DNA of 62,351 bases from JBOHDX01 sp050700835 (GTDB taxonomy: Bacteria > Actinomycetota > Actinomycetes > Propionibacteriales > Nocardioidaceae). This document shows positions 1-9,112 of this stretch, one piece after another; position 1 is the stretch's first letter, and the number at the start of each line of letters is the position of its first letter. The notes below the pieces were generated by a model. The model saw only the letters and a list, made by a program, of their open reading frames with translations, had not been told where the DNA came from and ran no database searches. The DNA is taken from assembly GCA_050700835.1 (NCBI GenBank), contig JBOHDX010000008.1, positions 1-62,351 of the forward strand, given 5' to 3'. Position numbers and translations under genes: made by a program.

Positions 1-84
1 GCGCTCGGCGCGGCGGCGTCGCGAGCGCGGCGCCGATCCGGCGGGCCGCGGGCCGCCCCCGGGGTCGTGCGTCAGACTGCCCAG

Positions 85-2475
85 ATGGCTCACGACCCGG
101 TGGCATCGATGCTCCGGTTGGCAAGCACCCCCGATCGCGACGGCCGCTTGTTGCACGTCGAGCGCCTGCCGGACCGGGCCGAGAACCCCGGACGCTGGCC
201 ACCCTGGGTGCCCTCCGGAGTCGTGACCGTGTGCTGCGAGCAGGGCATCCGTCATCCGTGGAGCCACCAGATGGAGACGGCTGAACACGCGTACGCCGGA
301 CGGCATGCGGTCGTGTCCACGGGCACCGCGTCCGGCAAGTCGCTGGGCTACCTGTTGCCGGCGCTCGCGACCATCCACGCCGGTCGCCGCGGCGACGACG
401 CGGCGGACCCGGACGGCCGGCACCGCCTCGGCTCACTGCGCGACCGGGGCCCGACGGTGTTGTACGTGTCGCCGACCAAGGCTCTCGCGCGAGACCAGCT
501 CACCACGGTCGAGTCGTTCGCGGCGGCAGTGCCGACGCTTCGGGCCGCCCCGGTCGACGGTGACAACGACCGGGAGGCCCGAGCGTGGGCGCGCGAGCAC
601 GCGAACTACATCGTGACGAACCCCGACCTGCTGCACCGGACGATGCTGCCCGGGCATGCGAGATGGGCGCGCTTTCTCACTGGACTCACGTACGTCGTGG
701 TCGACGAGTGCCACTACTACCGCGGGGTCTTCGGCTCTCACGTCGCGCAGGTGCTGCGGCGTCTGCGCCGGATCTGTGCGCACTACGGTGCCGAGCCGAC
801 ATTCGTCTGCGCATCGGCGACCGTCGACGACCCGGCGCTCGCCGCCGAACGCCTCACGGGGCTCCCCGCCGTTGTGGTCACCGACGACGGCTCTCCGCGT
901 CTGGGCGCCACGGTGGTGCTGTGGGAGCCGCCGCTGTCGCCTGGGGGCGGCGAGAACGGCGCGCCCGTACGCCGCTCCGCGACCGCCGAAGTGGCCGACC
1001 TGCTTACCGACCTGGTCGTCGACGGCGTACGCACGTTGGCGTTCGTACGATCCCGTCGAGGAGCCGAGACCATCGCCATCTCGGCCCGTCGGCAGCTCGA
1101 CGAGATCGCACCGGAGCTGCACGACCAGGTGTCGACGTACCGGGCTGGCTACCTCCCGGAGGACCGTCGTGCCCTCGAGCAGGCGCTCAAGAGCGGGCAG
1201 CTGACCGGGCTCGCTGCGACCAGCGCGCTCGAGCTGGGAATCGACGTCGCCGGCCTGGATGCGGTGCTCGTGGCGGGCTTCCCCGGAACCCGCGCGGCAC
1301 TCTGGCAGCAGTTCGGTCGCGCCGGGCGCGGCGGCGGGGCCTCGCTGGGCGTGCTGGTGGCCCGCGACGACCCGTTGGACACCTATCTCGTGCGGCACCC
1401 GCAAGCCCTGCTGGGGGCACCGGTGGAGGCCACCGTGCTCGACCCCGACAATCCTTATGTCCTCGGTCCCCATCTGTGCGCGGCGGCCCAGGAGCTGCCG
1501 TTGATCGAGCAAGACCTACGCCTGTTCGGCCCCGGCAGCCCTCAAGCGGTCGAGGCCCTCACCGAGGGCGGGCTGCTGAGACGCCGTCCGCGCGGATGGT
1601 TCTGGACCAGCCGCGAACGGGCTGCGGACCTGGCGGACATCCGGTCCACCGGCGGCAACCCGGTGCAGATCGTGCTGGCGGACACCGGACGCCTGCTGGG
1701 CACGGTCGACGCAGGCGCCGCGCACTCCACCGTGCACGACGGCGCGGTATATCTGCACCAGGGCGAGACCTACGTGGTGGAGTCCTTCGACGTCGGGGAC
1801 GGTGTCGCCGTCGTACGCCGCGACGATCCCGACTACACGACCACCGCACGCGAGATCACCGAGATCGCGGTCCTCAACACCGAGCTCGAGGCGGCGTGGG
1901 GGGCTTGCACTCTTGCGTTCGGGTCGGTCCGGGTAAGGCACCAGGTGGTGGGATACCTGGTTCGCCGGCTCGGCAGCGGCGAGGTGATGGGGGAGGAGCC
2001 GCTGACCTTGCCGGAGCGGTCGCTGGTCACCAAAGCCGTGTGGTGGACCGTCCCGCCAGAGGGGCTGGTCGGTGCCGGGCTCGCCGAGGCTGATCTGCCC
2101 GGCTCCGCCCACGCCGCGGAACACGCGTCGATCGGGTTGCTGCCGTTGTTCGCGACCTGCGACCGGTGGGACATCGGGGGAGTCTCCACTGCGATGCATC
2201 CCGACACCGGAATGCTCACCGTATTCGTGCACGACGGGCATCCCGGCGGAGCCGGCTTCGCCGCCCGCGGGTACGCCGAGGCCGCGGACTGGTTGCGCAC
2301 CACCCGCAGCGTGATCGCCGAGTGCGAATGCGACGACGGCTGCCCGTCGTGCGTTCAGTCGCCCAAGTGTGGCAACGGCAATCATCCGCTCGACAAGGCC
2401 GGCGCAGTGCGGCTGCTCGACCTGCTCCTGGCCGGGGCACCGCGAGGGCGTGCACAGCTGTCCGGCTCGTGCTGA
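85..2475 (+). CDS. DECH-box superfamily 2 helicase with C-terminal DUF1998 zinc domain
   Basis: This is a 796-aa RecQ/Hrq1-like ATP-dependent helicase of the family that sits beside actinobacterial Tad loci (helicase/secretion neighbourhood). Walker A is STGTASGKS near residues 78-86. Motif II reads DECH instead of DEAH, motif III is ASAT, and motif VI contains QQFGRAGRGG. The C-terminal third is a DUF1998-like domain ending in a four-cysteine cluster (C-x-C-x3-C-x2-C, then a fifth Cys) that probably binds zinc. I chose the ATG at 85; a GTG at 67 is also open and neither has a clear Shine-Dalgarno. A role in DNA repair is inferred from Hrq1/MrfA relatives; a direct link to secretion is not shown. 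Confidence 0.9.
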   Translation: MAHDPVASMLRLASTPDRDGRLLHVERLPDRAENPGRWPPWVPSGVVTVCCEQGIRHPWSHQMETAEHAYAGRHAVVSTGTASGKSLGYLLPALATIHAGRRGDDAADPDGRHRLGSLRDRGPTVLYVSPTKALARDQLTTVESFAAAVPTLRAAPVDGDNDREARAWAREHANYIVTNPDLLHRTMLPGHARWARFLTGLTYVVVDECHYYRGVFGSHVAQVLRRLRRICAHYGAEPTFVCASATVDDPALAAERLTGLPAVVVTDDGSPRLGATVVLWEPPLSPGGGENGAPVRRSATAEVADLLTDLVVDGVRTLAFVRSRRGAETIAISARRQLDEIAPELHDQVSTYRAGYLPEDRRALEQALKSGQLTGLAATSALELGIDVAGLDAVLVAGFPGTRAALWQQFGRAGRGGGASLGVLVARDDPLDTYLVRHPQALLGAPVEATVLDPDNPYVLGPHLCAAAQELPLIEQDLRLFGPGSPQAVEALTEGGLLRRRPRGWFWTSRERAADLADIRSTGGNPVQIVLADTGRLLGTVDAGAAHSTVHDGAVYLHQGETYVVESFDVGDGVAVVRRDDPDYTTTAREITEIAVLNTELEAAWGACTLAFGSVRVRHQVVGYLVRRLGSGEVMGEEPLTLPERSLVTKAVWWTVPPEGLVGAGLAEADLPGSAHAAEHASIGLLPLFATCDRWDIGGVSTAMHPDTGMLTVFVHDGHPGGAGFAARGYAEAADWLRTTRSVIAECECDDGCPSCVQSPKCGNGNHPLDKAGAVRLLDLLLAGAPRGRAQLSGSC

Positions 2476-2484
2476 GATAAGCAC

Positions 2485-2850
2485 ATGGTCGTCCTCGGTC
2501 TGGTTCTGCTGGCCGCCGCGGTCGTCGTGGCCGGTGGAGTCGTCATCGGGGGTGACACGCCGATCTCGGTGCACCTGCTCGGTCTGGACATGCACACCTC
2601 GACCGCAGGGGTGTTTCTCGGTGGCGCGATCACCATGCTGGTGGCGCTCGTCGCCCTGTGGCTCATGCGTCTCGGACTGCGCCGGTCGAGGCGACGGCGG
2701 CGCGACATCAAGCGGTTGCGTGGCACGGTCGAGACCCAGGACAAGGTGATCACCAGGCAGGGGAGGGCGCCCGGCGCGCCGGACGACGCGGCTAAGCCGG
2801 CGCCGAACGACGGCACGGACGAGCACTTCGCCTCGACCCCACGAGAATGA
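2485..2850 (+). CDS. Small two-helix membrane protein
   Basis: This 121-aa protein has two hydrophobic segments, residues about 1-22 and 40-65, followed by an arginine-rich stretch (RRSRRRRRD) and a polar, probably disordered tail. The layout resembles LapA/DUF1049-type small inner-membrane proteins, but I see no defining motif and do not assign a function. It starts 9 nt after the helicase stop, so it is probably co-transcribed with it. Its stop lies 5 nt from the end of the convergent Tad operon. Confidence 0.7.
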   Translation: MVVLGLVLLAAAVVVAGGVVIGGDTPISVHLLGLDMHTSTAGVFLGGAITMLVALVALWLMRLGLRRSRRRRRDIKRLRGTVETQDKVITRQGRAPGAPDDAAKPAPNDGTDEHFASTPRE

Positions 2851-2855
2851 CCTGA

Positions 2856-3290
2856 TCACCGCCAGGCCGCCGCGAGTCTTCCCGCATCGATCGGACCGGC
2901 TCGCGCGCGAGCGGCGATCCACCACGAGTGCCCCCACCAGCGCGGCGACTCAACCCGCAGGTGGACATCGACCACGTCGCTCTCGACGACGCAAACCGTC
3001 ACCCTCGCCCGCGAACGCCGGGCCACCAGTTGCGCGGCGGCACAGGCGTCATGGCCGCCCTGCAACGCCGCGGCGCCGGCCAACGCGGACAGGTCGGCCG
3101 CGCCGGCTGCCCGATGCTGGGTGACAGACAGCGACACGCAGATCGTCGCGACGATGCAGGCGAGCACCAGCAGCCCACACACGAACAGCGCGAAGACGGC
3201 CGCCATCCCTGAGTCGTCACGGCGGCGTGGCCGATCGCCGAGAGGTGGCCGATCACTGGCCGACCGGCCGCTCCGTGGGTCAGGGCCCAT
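2856..3290 (-). CDS. TadG/TadE-like protein (helicase/secretion neighbourhood type)
   Basis: This 144-aa protein is the last gene of the Tad operon. After a basic leader ending DDSG there is one membrane segment (MAAVFALFVCGLLVLACIV), then a small extracytoplasmic domain with the AAGAADLSALAGA signature typical of actinobacterial Rv3654c-like pseudopilins. The Gly-Met junction looks like a prepilin cleavage site, but the Glu at +5 is absent, as is usual in this subgroup. The start overlaps the upstream tadE stop by 11 nt, suggesting translational coupling. It is probably a minor pilin or assembly factor. Confidence 0.75.
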   Translation of the reverse strand: MGPDPRSGRSASDRPPLGDRPRRRDDSGMAAVFALFVCGLLVLACIVATICVSLSVTQHRAAGAADLSALAGAAALQGGHDACAAAQLVARRSRARVTVCVVESDVVDVHLRVESPRWWGHSWWIAARARAGPIDAGRLAAAWR

Positions 3291-3660
3291 CGGAGGTCTC
3301 CGAAGCCGAGACGGCGGAGGCGTGCAGGTCGATCGCAGGGAGACTCGCCAGCAGTGACAGCGAGCTGTGCGCCTGGGCCGTGACCCGGACCGTCACCAGA
3401 CCGTCGGACTCCACGATCGTCACGTCCGCTCCGGGTGGTGCCGCCCGGCGAGCCGCCGCTTCGGCGTCGAACCGCGAGTCTCCACGCGCCAGCACACGGG
3501 CCCCTTCCCGGGCACCGTCCACGCACCTGGACTCCGCCACGCCGAGGGTCACCAGCCACCCGAGCGTCAGCGACAGCACCAGCAGGAACGGGATCACCAT
3601 GGCGGCTTCGGCCGTCACCATGCCGTGGTGGGCGCGCCTGCTGCTGCGGCGGCCGCTCAC
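3280..3660 (-). CDS. TadE-like minor pseudopilin
   Basis: This 126-aa TadE-family protein has a leader ending HHG, followed by MVTAEAAMVIPFLLV: a type IV prepilin-like site with Glu at +5 and a hydrophobic N-terminal helix. The rest is a short exported domain. The GTG start at 3660 overlaps the TGA of the preceding prepilin gene (GTGA), so translation is probably coupled. A longer in-frame reading back to 3711 exists but would run through the upstream gene. The likely role is a minor pilin in the Flp pilus or secretion apparatus. Confidence 0.82.
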   Translation of the reverse strand: MSGRRSSRRAHHGMVTAEAAMVIPFLLVLSLTLGWLVTLGVAESRCVDGAREGARVLARGDSRFDAEAAARRAAPPGADVTIVESDGLVTVRVTAQAHSSLSLLASLPAIDLHASAVSASETSDGP

Positions 3661-3890
3661 AGGATCTGGATCCGCGGGAGGGTGCGGACGTCGGTGACGA
3701 ACTCGATCCAACGGAAGATCGACTCCAGGAGGTGCGCCAAGAATCCGTCACCGCCGGCCAGCGCGCACAGACACGCCGCCACACTCACGGCACCCAGGGT
3801 CGCGACGGCGTACTCCGCGGTGATCATGCCGTGCGAGCCACGGGGACGCACCCGAATCGGAGACGATGCCAGTGCATCAGGTCGGAACAT
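3657..3890 (-). CDS. DUF4244-type Flp prepilin, copy 2
   Basis: This 77-aa small protein has a basic leader ending RGSHG, then MITAEYAVATLGAV. That is the Flp prepilin signature: cleavage after Gly, Glu at +5, Tyr at +6, then a hydrophobic helix. It is paralogous to the neighbouring gene at 4003-4182. The ATG at 3890 is preceded by a good ribosome site (GAGAGGA, about 7 nt upstream). Two consecutive DUF4244-like prepilins suggest one major and one minor subunit; the sequence does not show which is which. Confidence 0.8.
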   Translation of the reverse strand: MFRPDALASSPIRVRPRGSHGMITAEYAVATLGAVSVAACLCALAGGDGFLAHLLESIFRWIEFVTDVRTLPRIQIL

Positions 3891-4002
3891 GGCGGAGTCC
3901 TCTCTGCAGGGATGCAAGCTCATGGGCGATACGAAGGCTGTCGAGCTCGAACTCATGGGAGTGCCGAGCGGCGGGGCGGGACCTGGCCCGCCCCGCCTGA
4001 TC

Positions 4003-4182
4003 TCAGAACGGCAACCAGTCGAGAACGTGGTGGAAGATCGAGGTGAACAGCCCGTTGAACAGCCCCGACTTCGCCAGCTCGATCAAAATGCTGGCCACAC
4101 CGCACGAACCGATGGTGCCCACCGCGTACTCGGCGGTGGTCATGCCCCGCTCGTCGCCGCGCCGCGCCAACAGCTTCTTCAT
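4003..4182 (-). CDS. DUF4244-type Flp prepilin, copy 1
   Basis: This 59-aa protein starts MKKLLARRGDERG, followed by MTTAEYAVGTIGSC, a Flp prepilin cleavage and processing motif with Glu +5 and Tyr +6. It is the first small gene downstream of tadC. The ATG at 4182 has AAGGGAA about 5 nt upstream. It probably encodes the major Flp pilin of the cluster. No prepilin peptidase (TadV/CpaA type) is present in this window, so processing must depend on an enzyme encoded elsewhere. Confidence 0.82.
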   Translation of the reverse strand: MKKLLARRGDERGMTTAEYAVGTIGSCGVASILIELAKSGLFNGLFTSIFHHVLDWLPF

Positions 4183-4294
4183 GGGATTCCCTTCGTTGGT
4201 GGGTGCCCGGGCCCGGCCCGGACGAATGTGCCTGTCACCCGACAAGGTGGGCCGGCGGCGGCTCTAGTGGGAGAAGCGCCGTCGGCCTGGGGAT

Positions 4295-5023
4295 TCAGAG
4301 CGCCAACGTGGAGAAGACAGCGACGATCGTGGGCACGATGCCGACGACCATGAAGGCAGGCAGGAAGCAGAGCCCCAGCGGCCCGGCAGACCAGACGCCG
4401 ACCGAGCGAGCGACGTTCTGGCGCCGCCATCGCTGCTGGCTTCGCACGTCCTGCGCGCACCGCTGCAGCGTCGTCGCCACTGCTGCCCCCGACTGTGCGG
4501 CGCGAGCGAACGACCTGCCCATCGGAGCCAGGACTGGGTCAGACCCGACGTCGCGCCACACCCGCAACGGGTCGGCGCCGAGGTCGAGCTTGGCGCTGAT
4601 CGCCACCATCCGGGCGCCGAGTGGTCCAGCCAACGCCGAGCCGACGGTGGCGAGCGCGGCCTGCGGCGGACGGCCGGCTTCGAGACAACCCACCACCAGA
4701 TCGACGGCCAAGGGCAGGTCTCGCAACATCGCCTGGGTGGCGTGCCGCTCCTCGGCCGACTCGAGGCCCTCCACCCAGCGGAACACGACATATCCGCCGA
4801 CGGCCGCGATGCCCAGACCGACCGGGCTTCGCCACACGTTGGCGACGGCGACCGCGGCGACGACCGCAGCCACGCGCGGGGACGCGAGGCCGGGCCATCG
4901 CCTTCTCCCTTGCGAGGCCTCGGCTCCGCCTGTCGCGGCGACCAGCCGTCGGAGCCGGCTCGACGACGAGGGGGACAGCGCCAGCAGGACGGTTGCGACC
5001 GTCAGCGCCACCGTTGTCAGCAT
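4295..5023 (-). CDS. tadC: TadC-like type II/IV secretion inner-membrane protein (GspF domain)
   Basis: This 242-aa protein belongs to the T2SSF family. It has an N-terminal hydrophobic segment, then a second region VWRSPVGLGIAAVGGYVVF, a cytoplasmic helical bundle with the typical LPLAVDLVVGCLEAG and MGRSFARAAQSGA motifs, and a C-terminal membrane pair ending FMVVGIVPTIVAVF. With TadB it forms the inner-membrane platform of the Tad pilus. The ATG at 5023 lies 7 nt after the tadB stop. A longer reading back to 5062 is possible but overlaps tadB. Confidence 0.85.
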   Translation of the reverse strand: MLTTVALTVATVLLALSPSSSSRLRRLVAATGGAEASQGRRRWPGLASPRVAAVVAAVAVANVWRSPVGLGIAAVGGYVVFRWVEGLESAEERHATQAMLRDLPLAVDLVVGCLEAGRPPQAALATVGSALAGPLGARMVAISAKLDLGADPLRVWRDVGSDPVLAPMGRSFARAAQSGAAVATTLQRCAQDVRSQQRWRRQNVARSVGVWSAGPLGLCFLPAFMVVGIVPTIVAVFSTLAL

Positions 5024-5030
5024 CAGAGCG

Positions 5031-5828
5031 TCACGCCTCCGCCCGGCTCGAAAGTCGATCAACCCACGCCACCCCGAGCATCGCCAGGGCCGCGCCGGCG
5101 GCCAGGCACAAGGCCCCCGAGACGGTGCCCACCAGCCAACCGATCGGATCGCCGCCGAGGCTCACGCCCAGGCCGAGCCCGAACGCCGGCAGCACCGCGA
5201 GCAGACGTGCCGTGGCACGCGGCGGCGCCAGCGCCGCTTCGGTCTCCCTGCGGGTCTCCTCGTCCTCACGCAGGACGACGGACAGCCGGTCGAGCACGTC
5301 GGCCAGCCCGGCCCCCGAACGTTGCGCCACGGCCCAGGCGACCCCCATCTGGCGGAGCGCACCGGCGCCCGGGCGCTCGGCCAGCTGCCGCAGGGCACCG
5401 GGGACGTCGGCCCCGAGCCGGGCGGCAGATGCGGCGGGGGCGAGCTCGGGCCAGTCCTGGGCAGCGTGCGCGAGCGCGACTGCGGGGGGTTGACCGCAGG
5501 AGAGCTCACCGGCAACGGCATCGCACACGTCGATCATCCGGCTCCGGGTACCGATCGTCGCCCGGCGGGCGCGTTCGCGGCGCACACTGTGAACGATGAA
5601 GGTGGTGACCGCGATCCCGACGGCCCCGACGAGCAGCAGCTGCGGCCGCGTACCGGCGACCAACAGCAACGTCAAGGTCGCGGCCGCGATCAGCGAGATC
5701 CCCGGCAGCCGGCCTCGGTGCCTCGTCGGCGCATCCGCGTGCAGACGGAGGATCGCGCCCCTCGTCCGGCCCGCGGACACGGCCAGACTCACGGCGAGCG
5801 CGGCAAAGACGACTGCGATCACGATCAC
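5031..5828 (-). CDS. tadB: TadB-like pilus assembly membrane protein
   Basis: This 265-aa T2SSF-family protein has two N-terminal membrane helices, a central cytoplasmic domain (VCDAVAGELSCGQPPAVAL and MGVAWAVAQRSGAGLADVLDRL are typical family segments) and two C-terminal helices. It overlaps the upstream tadA stop by 4 nt (ATGA), a strong sign of coupled translation. It is the partner of TadC in the inner-membrane platform. Confidence 0.86.
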   Translation of the reverse strand: MIVIAVVFAALAVSLAVSAGRTRGAILRLHADAPTRHRGRLPGISLIAAATLTLLLVAGTRPQLLLVGAVGIAVTTFIVHSVRRERARRATIGTRSRMIDVCDAVAGELSCGQPPAVALAHAAQDWPELAPAASAARLGADVPGALRQLAERPGAGALRQMGVAWAVAQRSGAGLADVLDRLSVVLREDEETRRETEAALAPPRATARLLAVLPAFGLGLGVSLGGDPIGWLVGTVSGALCLAAGAALAMLGVAWVDRLSSRAEA

Positions 5829-6979
5829 GGGTCGCTCCTGGTGAGCAGCTCCTCCAGTCGCTGGGCGCCGGCACCGGTACGAACGCTTCCGTCGCTCCCG
5901 AACGTGACCGCGGGTGACGCCTCAGCGATCCCGGTGGCGTCGGTGGACAGAGTCGCCACCTCGCGCAGGCGGCGACGACCGTCGGCGCCGCGGTGGAGGT
6001 GGAGCAGGATGTTGAGTCCGGCCACCAGCTGCACGTGCAGCGCCGCACGCGGTAACCCGGCAGCGACGCCGAGCGACTCCAGCCGTGCAGGGACATCGGC
6101 CGTGGAGTTGGCGTGGATCGTGCCGCAGCCGCCTTCGTGTCCGGTGTTGAGCGCTGCCAGCAGGTCGACCACTTCCGCACCGCGGACCTCGCCCACGATC
6201 AGACGGTCCGGGCGCATCCGCAGCGCCTGACGAACCAGCTCCCTCAGCGGTATGGCTCCCGCGCCTTCGACGTTGGCAGGTCGACCCTCGAGACTCACCA
6301 CGTGCGGGTGGTCGGGCCGAAGCTCGCTCGAGTCCTCGGCGATGACGATCCGCTCGGCCGGGTCCACGAGTCCCAACAGGCTTGCCAGCAGGGTCGTCTT
6401 GCCGGAACCAGTTCCGCCGCTCACCAGGAAGGCGGCTCGACAACCGACGATGTCGGCGAGCAGCCTGGCCCCGTCCGCCGTCACGGTGCCACTAGCGGCC
6501 AGATCGTCGAGACTGAACGTGCGGCGCGTCGGGACGCGTAGCGACAACGCGGTGCCGGGACGGGATACCGGCGCGAGCACCGCGTGGAAGCGGACCCCGT
6601 CGGGCAACCGGACGTCCACGAAAGGGCTGGTGTCGTCAAGACGTCGGCCTCCGGCAGCCGCAAGACGTTGGGCCAGCCGCCGGACAGACTCGTCGTCACC
6701 GAACCTGACCCCGGTCAGCTCCAAGCCTTGTCCGCGGTCGATGAACACCTGGTCAGGGCCGTTGACGAGCACGTCGGTGACGCCGTCGGTGCGCACCAGC
6801 GCGTCGAGCGGACCCGCCCCGGTCGTGTCGCGCCGTAACGCGTCGACGAGGGCGAGGATCGCGGAGTCGCCGAGCAGCCGGCCGTCGGCGCGCACCGCCG
6901 CGGCCACCCGGGCTGGAGTCGGATCGGCGCCGTCCTCGGCGAGACTGCGCCGCACGGTCTCGAGCAGATCGGCGTCCAT
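5825..6979 (-). CDS. tadA: TadA/CpaF-family secretion ATPase
   Basis: This 384-aa type II/IV secretion ATPase powers Flp pilus assembly. It shows Walker A (SGGTGSGKTTLLASLLG), an Asp-box-like VIAEDSSEL segment, a Walker B region (RLIVGEVRGAEVVDLLAALNTGH) and a His-box (GGCGTIHANS). These define the CpaF/TadA group. I placed the start at the ATG at 6979, 5 nt after the ssd stop. The order ssd-tadA-tadB-tadC-pilins matches the actinobacterial helicase/secretion neighbourhood. Confidence 0.93.
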   Translation of the reverse strand: MDADLLETVRRSLAEDGADPTPARVAAAVRADGRLLGDSAILALVDALRRDTTGAGPLDALVRTDGVTDVLVNGPDQVFIDRGQGLELTGVRFGDDESVRRLAQRLAAAGGRRLDDTSPFVDVRLPDGVRFHAVLAPVSRPGTALSLRVPTRRTFSLDDLAASGTVTADGARLLADIVGCRAAFLVSGGTGSGKTTLLASLLGLVDPAERIVIAEDSSELRPDHPHVVSLEGRPANVEGAGAIPLRELVRQALRMRPDRLIVGEVRGAEVVDLLAALNTGHEGGCGTIHANSTADVPARLESLGVAAGLPRAALHVQLVAGLNILLHLHRGADGRRRLREVATLSTDATGIAEASPAVTFGSDGSVRTGAGAQRLEELLTRSDP

Positions 6980-6984
6980 GGTGC

Positions 6985-8079
6985 TCAGGCCACGGCGCTG
7001 GACGAGCCGAGCAGCCGGTCGAGGATCTCCAGGCACCCGGATACGAGTGGCCCCCGACGCCGCCGCACAGGTCCGAGCCCCTGGTCGAGCGCCTCGGCCA
7101 GCCCGCGTTCGGGACGCATGCAGGCCAGCAAGGGAAGCCCGAGGGACTCTGCAACGACCTCGCCGTCGAGACCGGATGGTCCCGGACCGCGGACCACGAC
7201 GGCGAGCTCCTGCGCGATGAGCCGGAGCCGGCCGAGCGTCCGGGCAGCGGCGGCGACCGCTCGGACCTCCCCCGGCACCACCAACACGGTCATCGTCGAA
7301 CGGGTCAACGCTTCCTCGGCGGCGGCATCCAGACGACGCGGCACGTCGACGACCACGAGGTCGTGCCCCCGCTGACCGGCGTCGAGCACGCTGCGCATCG
7401 ACTCCGGCGGGATCGTCAGGCTGTCACCGCGATCCCAGGACAGGACGGACAACGAGTGAAAGCTGGGAAGGGCCTCGCGCAGCGACGCGGCGCTCACCCG
7501 GCCCTGGGTGTCGCTCAGGTCCGGCCACCGCAGCCCCGCGGAGTCCTCGTTGCCGAGCACCATGTCGATCCCGCCGCCCAGGGGATCGGCGTCGACCAAC
7601 AGCACCCGCCGGTCACGATCGACCGCGGTCACCGCGAGCGCACCGGCCAGTGTCGAAGCGCCCGCGCCCCCACAGCCACCGACGATCGAGACGGTGACGC
7701 ACGGAGTCGGCGAGCCGTCGAGGCAGGCACCCAGCGCGTCGACGAGCCACTGCTCCGCATCGGGCAGCACACACACGTGCTCGGCGCCAACAGTGACCGC
7801 CTTCTGCCAGACCGACGCATCGTCTGAATCGCGGCTGACCAGCACGACGTTGCCGCGTCGCGCAGGTGCCGCCGCAACCAGCTGGCGGCTCAGGTCGCCG
7901 CCCACCAGGACCATGCCGGCCGTGGCCCAACCGCGCCGAGTCGCGGTCGCGTCACGAGCGACGTCGGGGGTCACGCCGGCAGCAGCGCACAGCCGCAGCA
8001 GATCGTCGAGGAGCGACTCGTCGCCGGTCGCGAGCAGAGGGTGCAGCGCGGGGGGGTCGGGCCGTCCGGTCTGTGTCAT
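6985..8079 (-). CDS. ssd: CpaE/Ssd-like P-loop protein (septum site-determining protein homologue)
   Basis: This 364-aa protein opens the Tad operon. The N-terminal 110 residues resemble a degenerate receiver domain. The ParA/MinD-like ATPase part carries a deviant Walker A in the region VGGCGGAGASTLAGALA, DADPLGGGIDMVLG, and a C-terminal GPGPSGLDGEVVAESLGLPLL. Homologues are named Ssd in mycobacteria and CpaE-like in Tad loci. Proposed roles are localisation of the secretion apparatus and an effect on septation. I chose the ATG at 8079; a longer reading to 8187 lacks support and enters the divergent promoter region. Confidence 0.87.
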   Translation of the reverse strand: MTQTGRPDPPALHPLLATGDESLLDDLLRLCAAAGVTPDVARDATATRRGWATAGMVLVGGDLSRQLVAAAPARRGNVVLVSRDSDDASVWQKAVTVGAEHVCVLPDAEQWLVDALGACLDGSPTPCVTVSIVGGCGGAGASTLAGALAVTAVDRDRRVLLVDADPLGGGIDMVLGNEDSAGLRWPDLSDTQGRVSAASLREALPSFHSLSVLSWDRGDSLTIPPESMRSVLDAGQRGHDLVVVDVPRRLDAAAEEALTRSTMTVLVVPGEVRAVAAAARTLGRLRLIAQELAVVVRGPGPSGLDGEVVAESLGLPLLACMRPERGLAEALDQGLGPVRRRRGPLVSGCLEILDRLLGSSSAVA

Positions 8080-8199
8080 GCCGAGACTTTGGTACGAGCG
8101 CGTACGGCTGCGGGACGAATCGCTACGGCCTGTGGATCGTCGCCGGCGCACCCGTTGTGGGTTCGCCGCGGCGGCGGCACGCGTCACTATGCTCGCGGC

Positions 8200-9084
8200 G
8201 TGAGCGACGGCGGATCACCGTGGCCGGGCCCCACCCTCAGGGGTGGGGTGCGCCCGGATCCGCATCGGCGGCCCCCGGCCGGATCGGCGGCGTTCTTCGA
8301 CCTCGACAAGACGATCATCGCCAAATCGAGCACACTCGCGTTCTCGCGCCCGTTCTTCTACGGCGGCCTGATCAACCGCCGCTCTGTGTTGCGCAGCGCC
8401 TACGCGCAGTTCATGTTCGCGCTGCAGGGCGCGGATCACGACCAGATGGAGAAGATGCGGGCGTACCTCGCCGATCTGTGCACGGGCTGGCCGGTCCAGA
8501 CCGTGCGCGACATCGTCGGCGAGACACTGCACACGATCATCGACCCTCTGGTCTACGACGAGGCCGTCACCCTGATCGACGAGCATCACGCCGCCGGACG
8601 GGACGTCGTCATCGTGTCCTCGTCAGGGTCCGAGGTGGTCGAGCCGGTGGGTGAGATGCTGGGCGCCGACCACGTGATCGCGACCCGGATGGTGGAGGAG
8701 AACGGCCGCTACACCGGCGCCGTCGGGTTCTATGCCTACGGCGACAACAAGGCGGAGGCCATCCGTGACCTGGCGCGTGCATGCGGCTACGACCTGGCGG
8801 CGTCGTACGCCTACTCCGACTCCGAGACCGACGCCCCGATGCTTCGCGCGGTGGGCCACCCCTTCGCCGTCAACCCCGACCGCGCGTTGCGCCGGATCGC
8901 CGGCGCCGAAGGGTGGACGGTGCTGGAGTTCACCCGCCCGGTCGCCCTCCAACAGCGGCGAGGACTCGAGTCACCGGCCACCCGGGCCGCGTTTGCCGCG
9001 GTCGGCGCCGGCCTCGTCACCGCCGGTGTCGTCGCCTGGCGGATCCGTAGGCGCGACCGTCGGCACGACCGGCGTCCCGCGTAG
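8200..9084 (+). CDS. HAD-IB family phosphatase (SerB-like) with C-terminal membrane helix
   Basis: This 294-aa haloacid dehalogenase-type hydrolase has motif I FFDLDKTII (nucleophile and acid/base Asp), motif II VIVSSSGSEV, a Lys in GDNKAEAIRDL and motif IV SDSETDAPML. It fits the SerB-like HAD-IB subgroup. A single helix (FAAVGAGLVTAGVVAW) and a basic tail at the end suggest membrane anchoring. It starts at GTG 8200, divergent from ssd. The neighbourhood matches Rv3661 and the Streptomyces SCO3558 gene. The phosphoserine activity implied by SerB-like naming is not established for this branch. Confidence 0.87.
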   Translation: MSDGGSPWPGPTLRGGVRPDPHRRPPAGSAAFFDLDKTIIAKSSTLAFSRPFFYGGLINRRSVLRSAYAQFMFALQGADHDQMEKMRAYLADLCTGWPVQTVRDIVGETLHTIIDPLVYDEAVTLIDEHHAAGRDVVIVSSSGSEVVEPVGEMLGADHVIATRMVEENGRYTGAVGFYAYGDNKAEAIRDLARACGYDLAASYAYSDSETDAPMLRAVGHPFAVNPDRALRRIAGAEGWTVLEFTRPVALQQRRGLESPATRAAFAAVGAGLVTAGVVAWRIRRRDRRHDRRPA

Positions 9085-9112
9085 CCCAGCGAAGCCCCGC
9101 GATGCCCTGCCA

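Noticed and set aside
8200..9084. Phosphoserine phosphatase (serB)
   Set aside because: HAD-IB motifs fit, but the membrane tail and the Rv3661-like position mark a different subgroup of unknown substrate.
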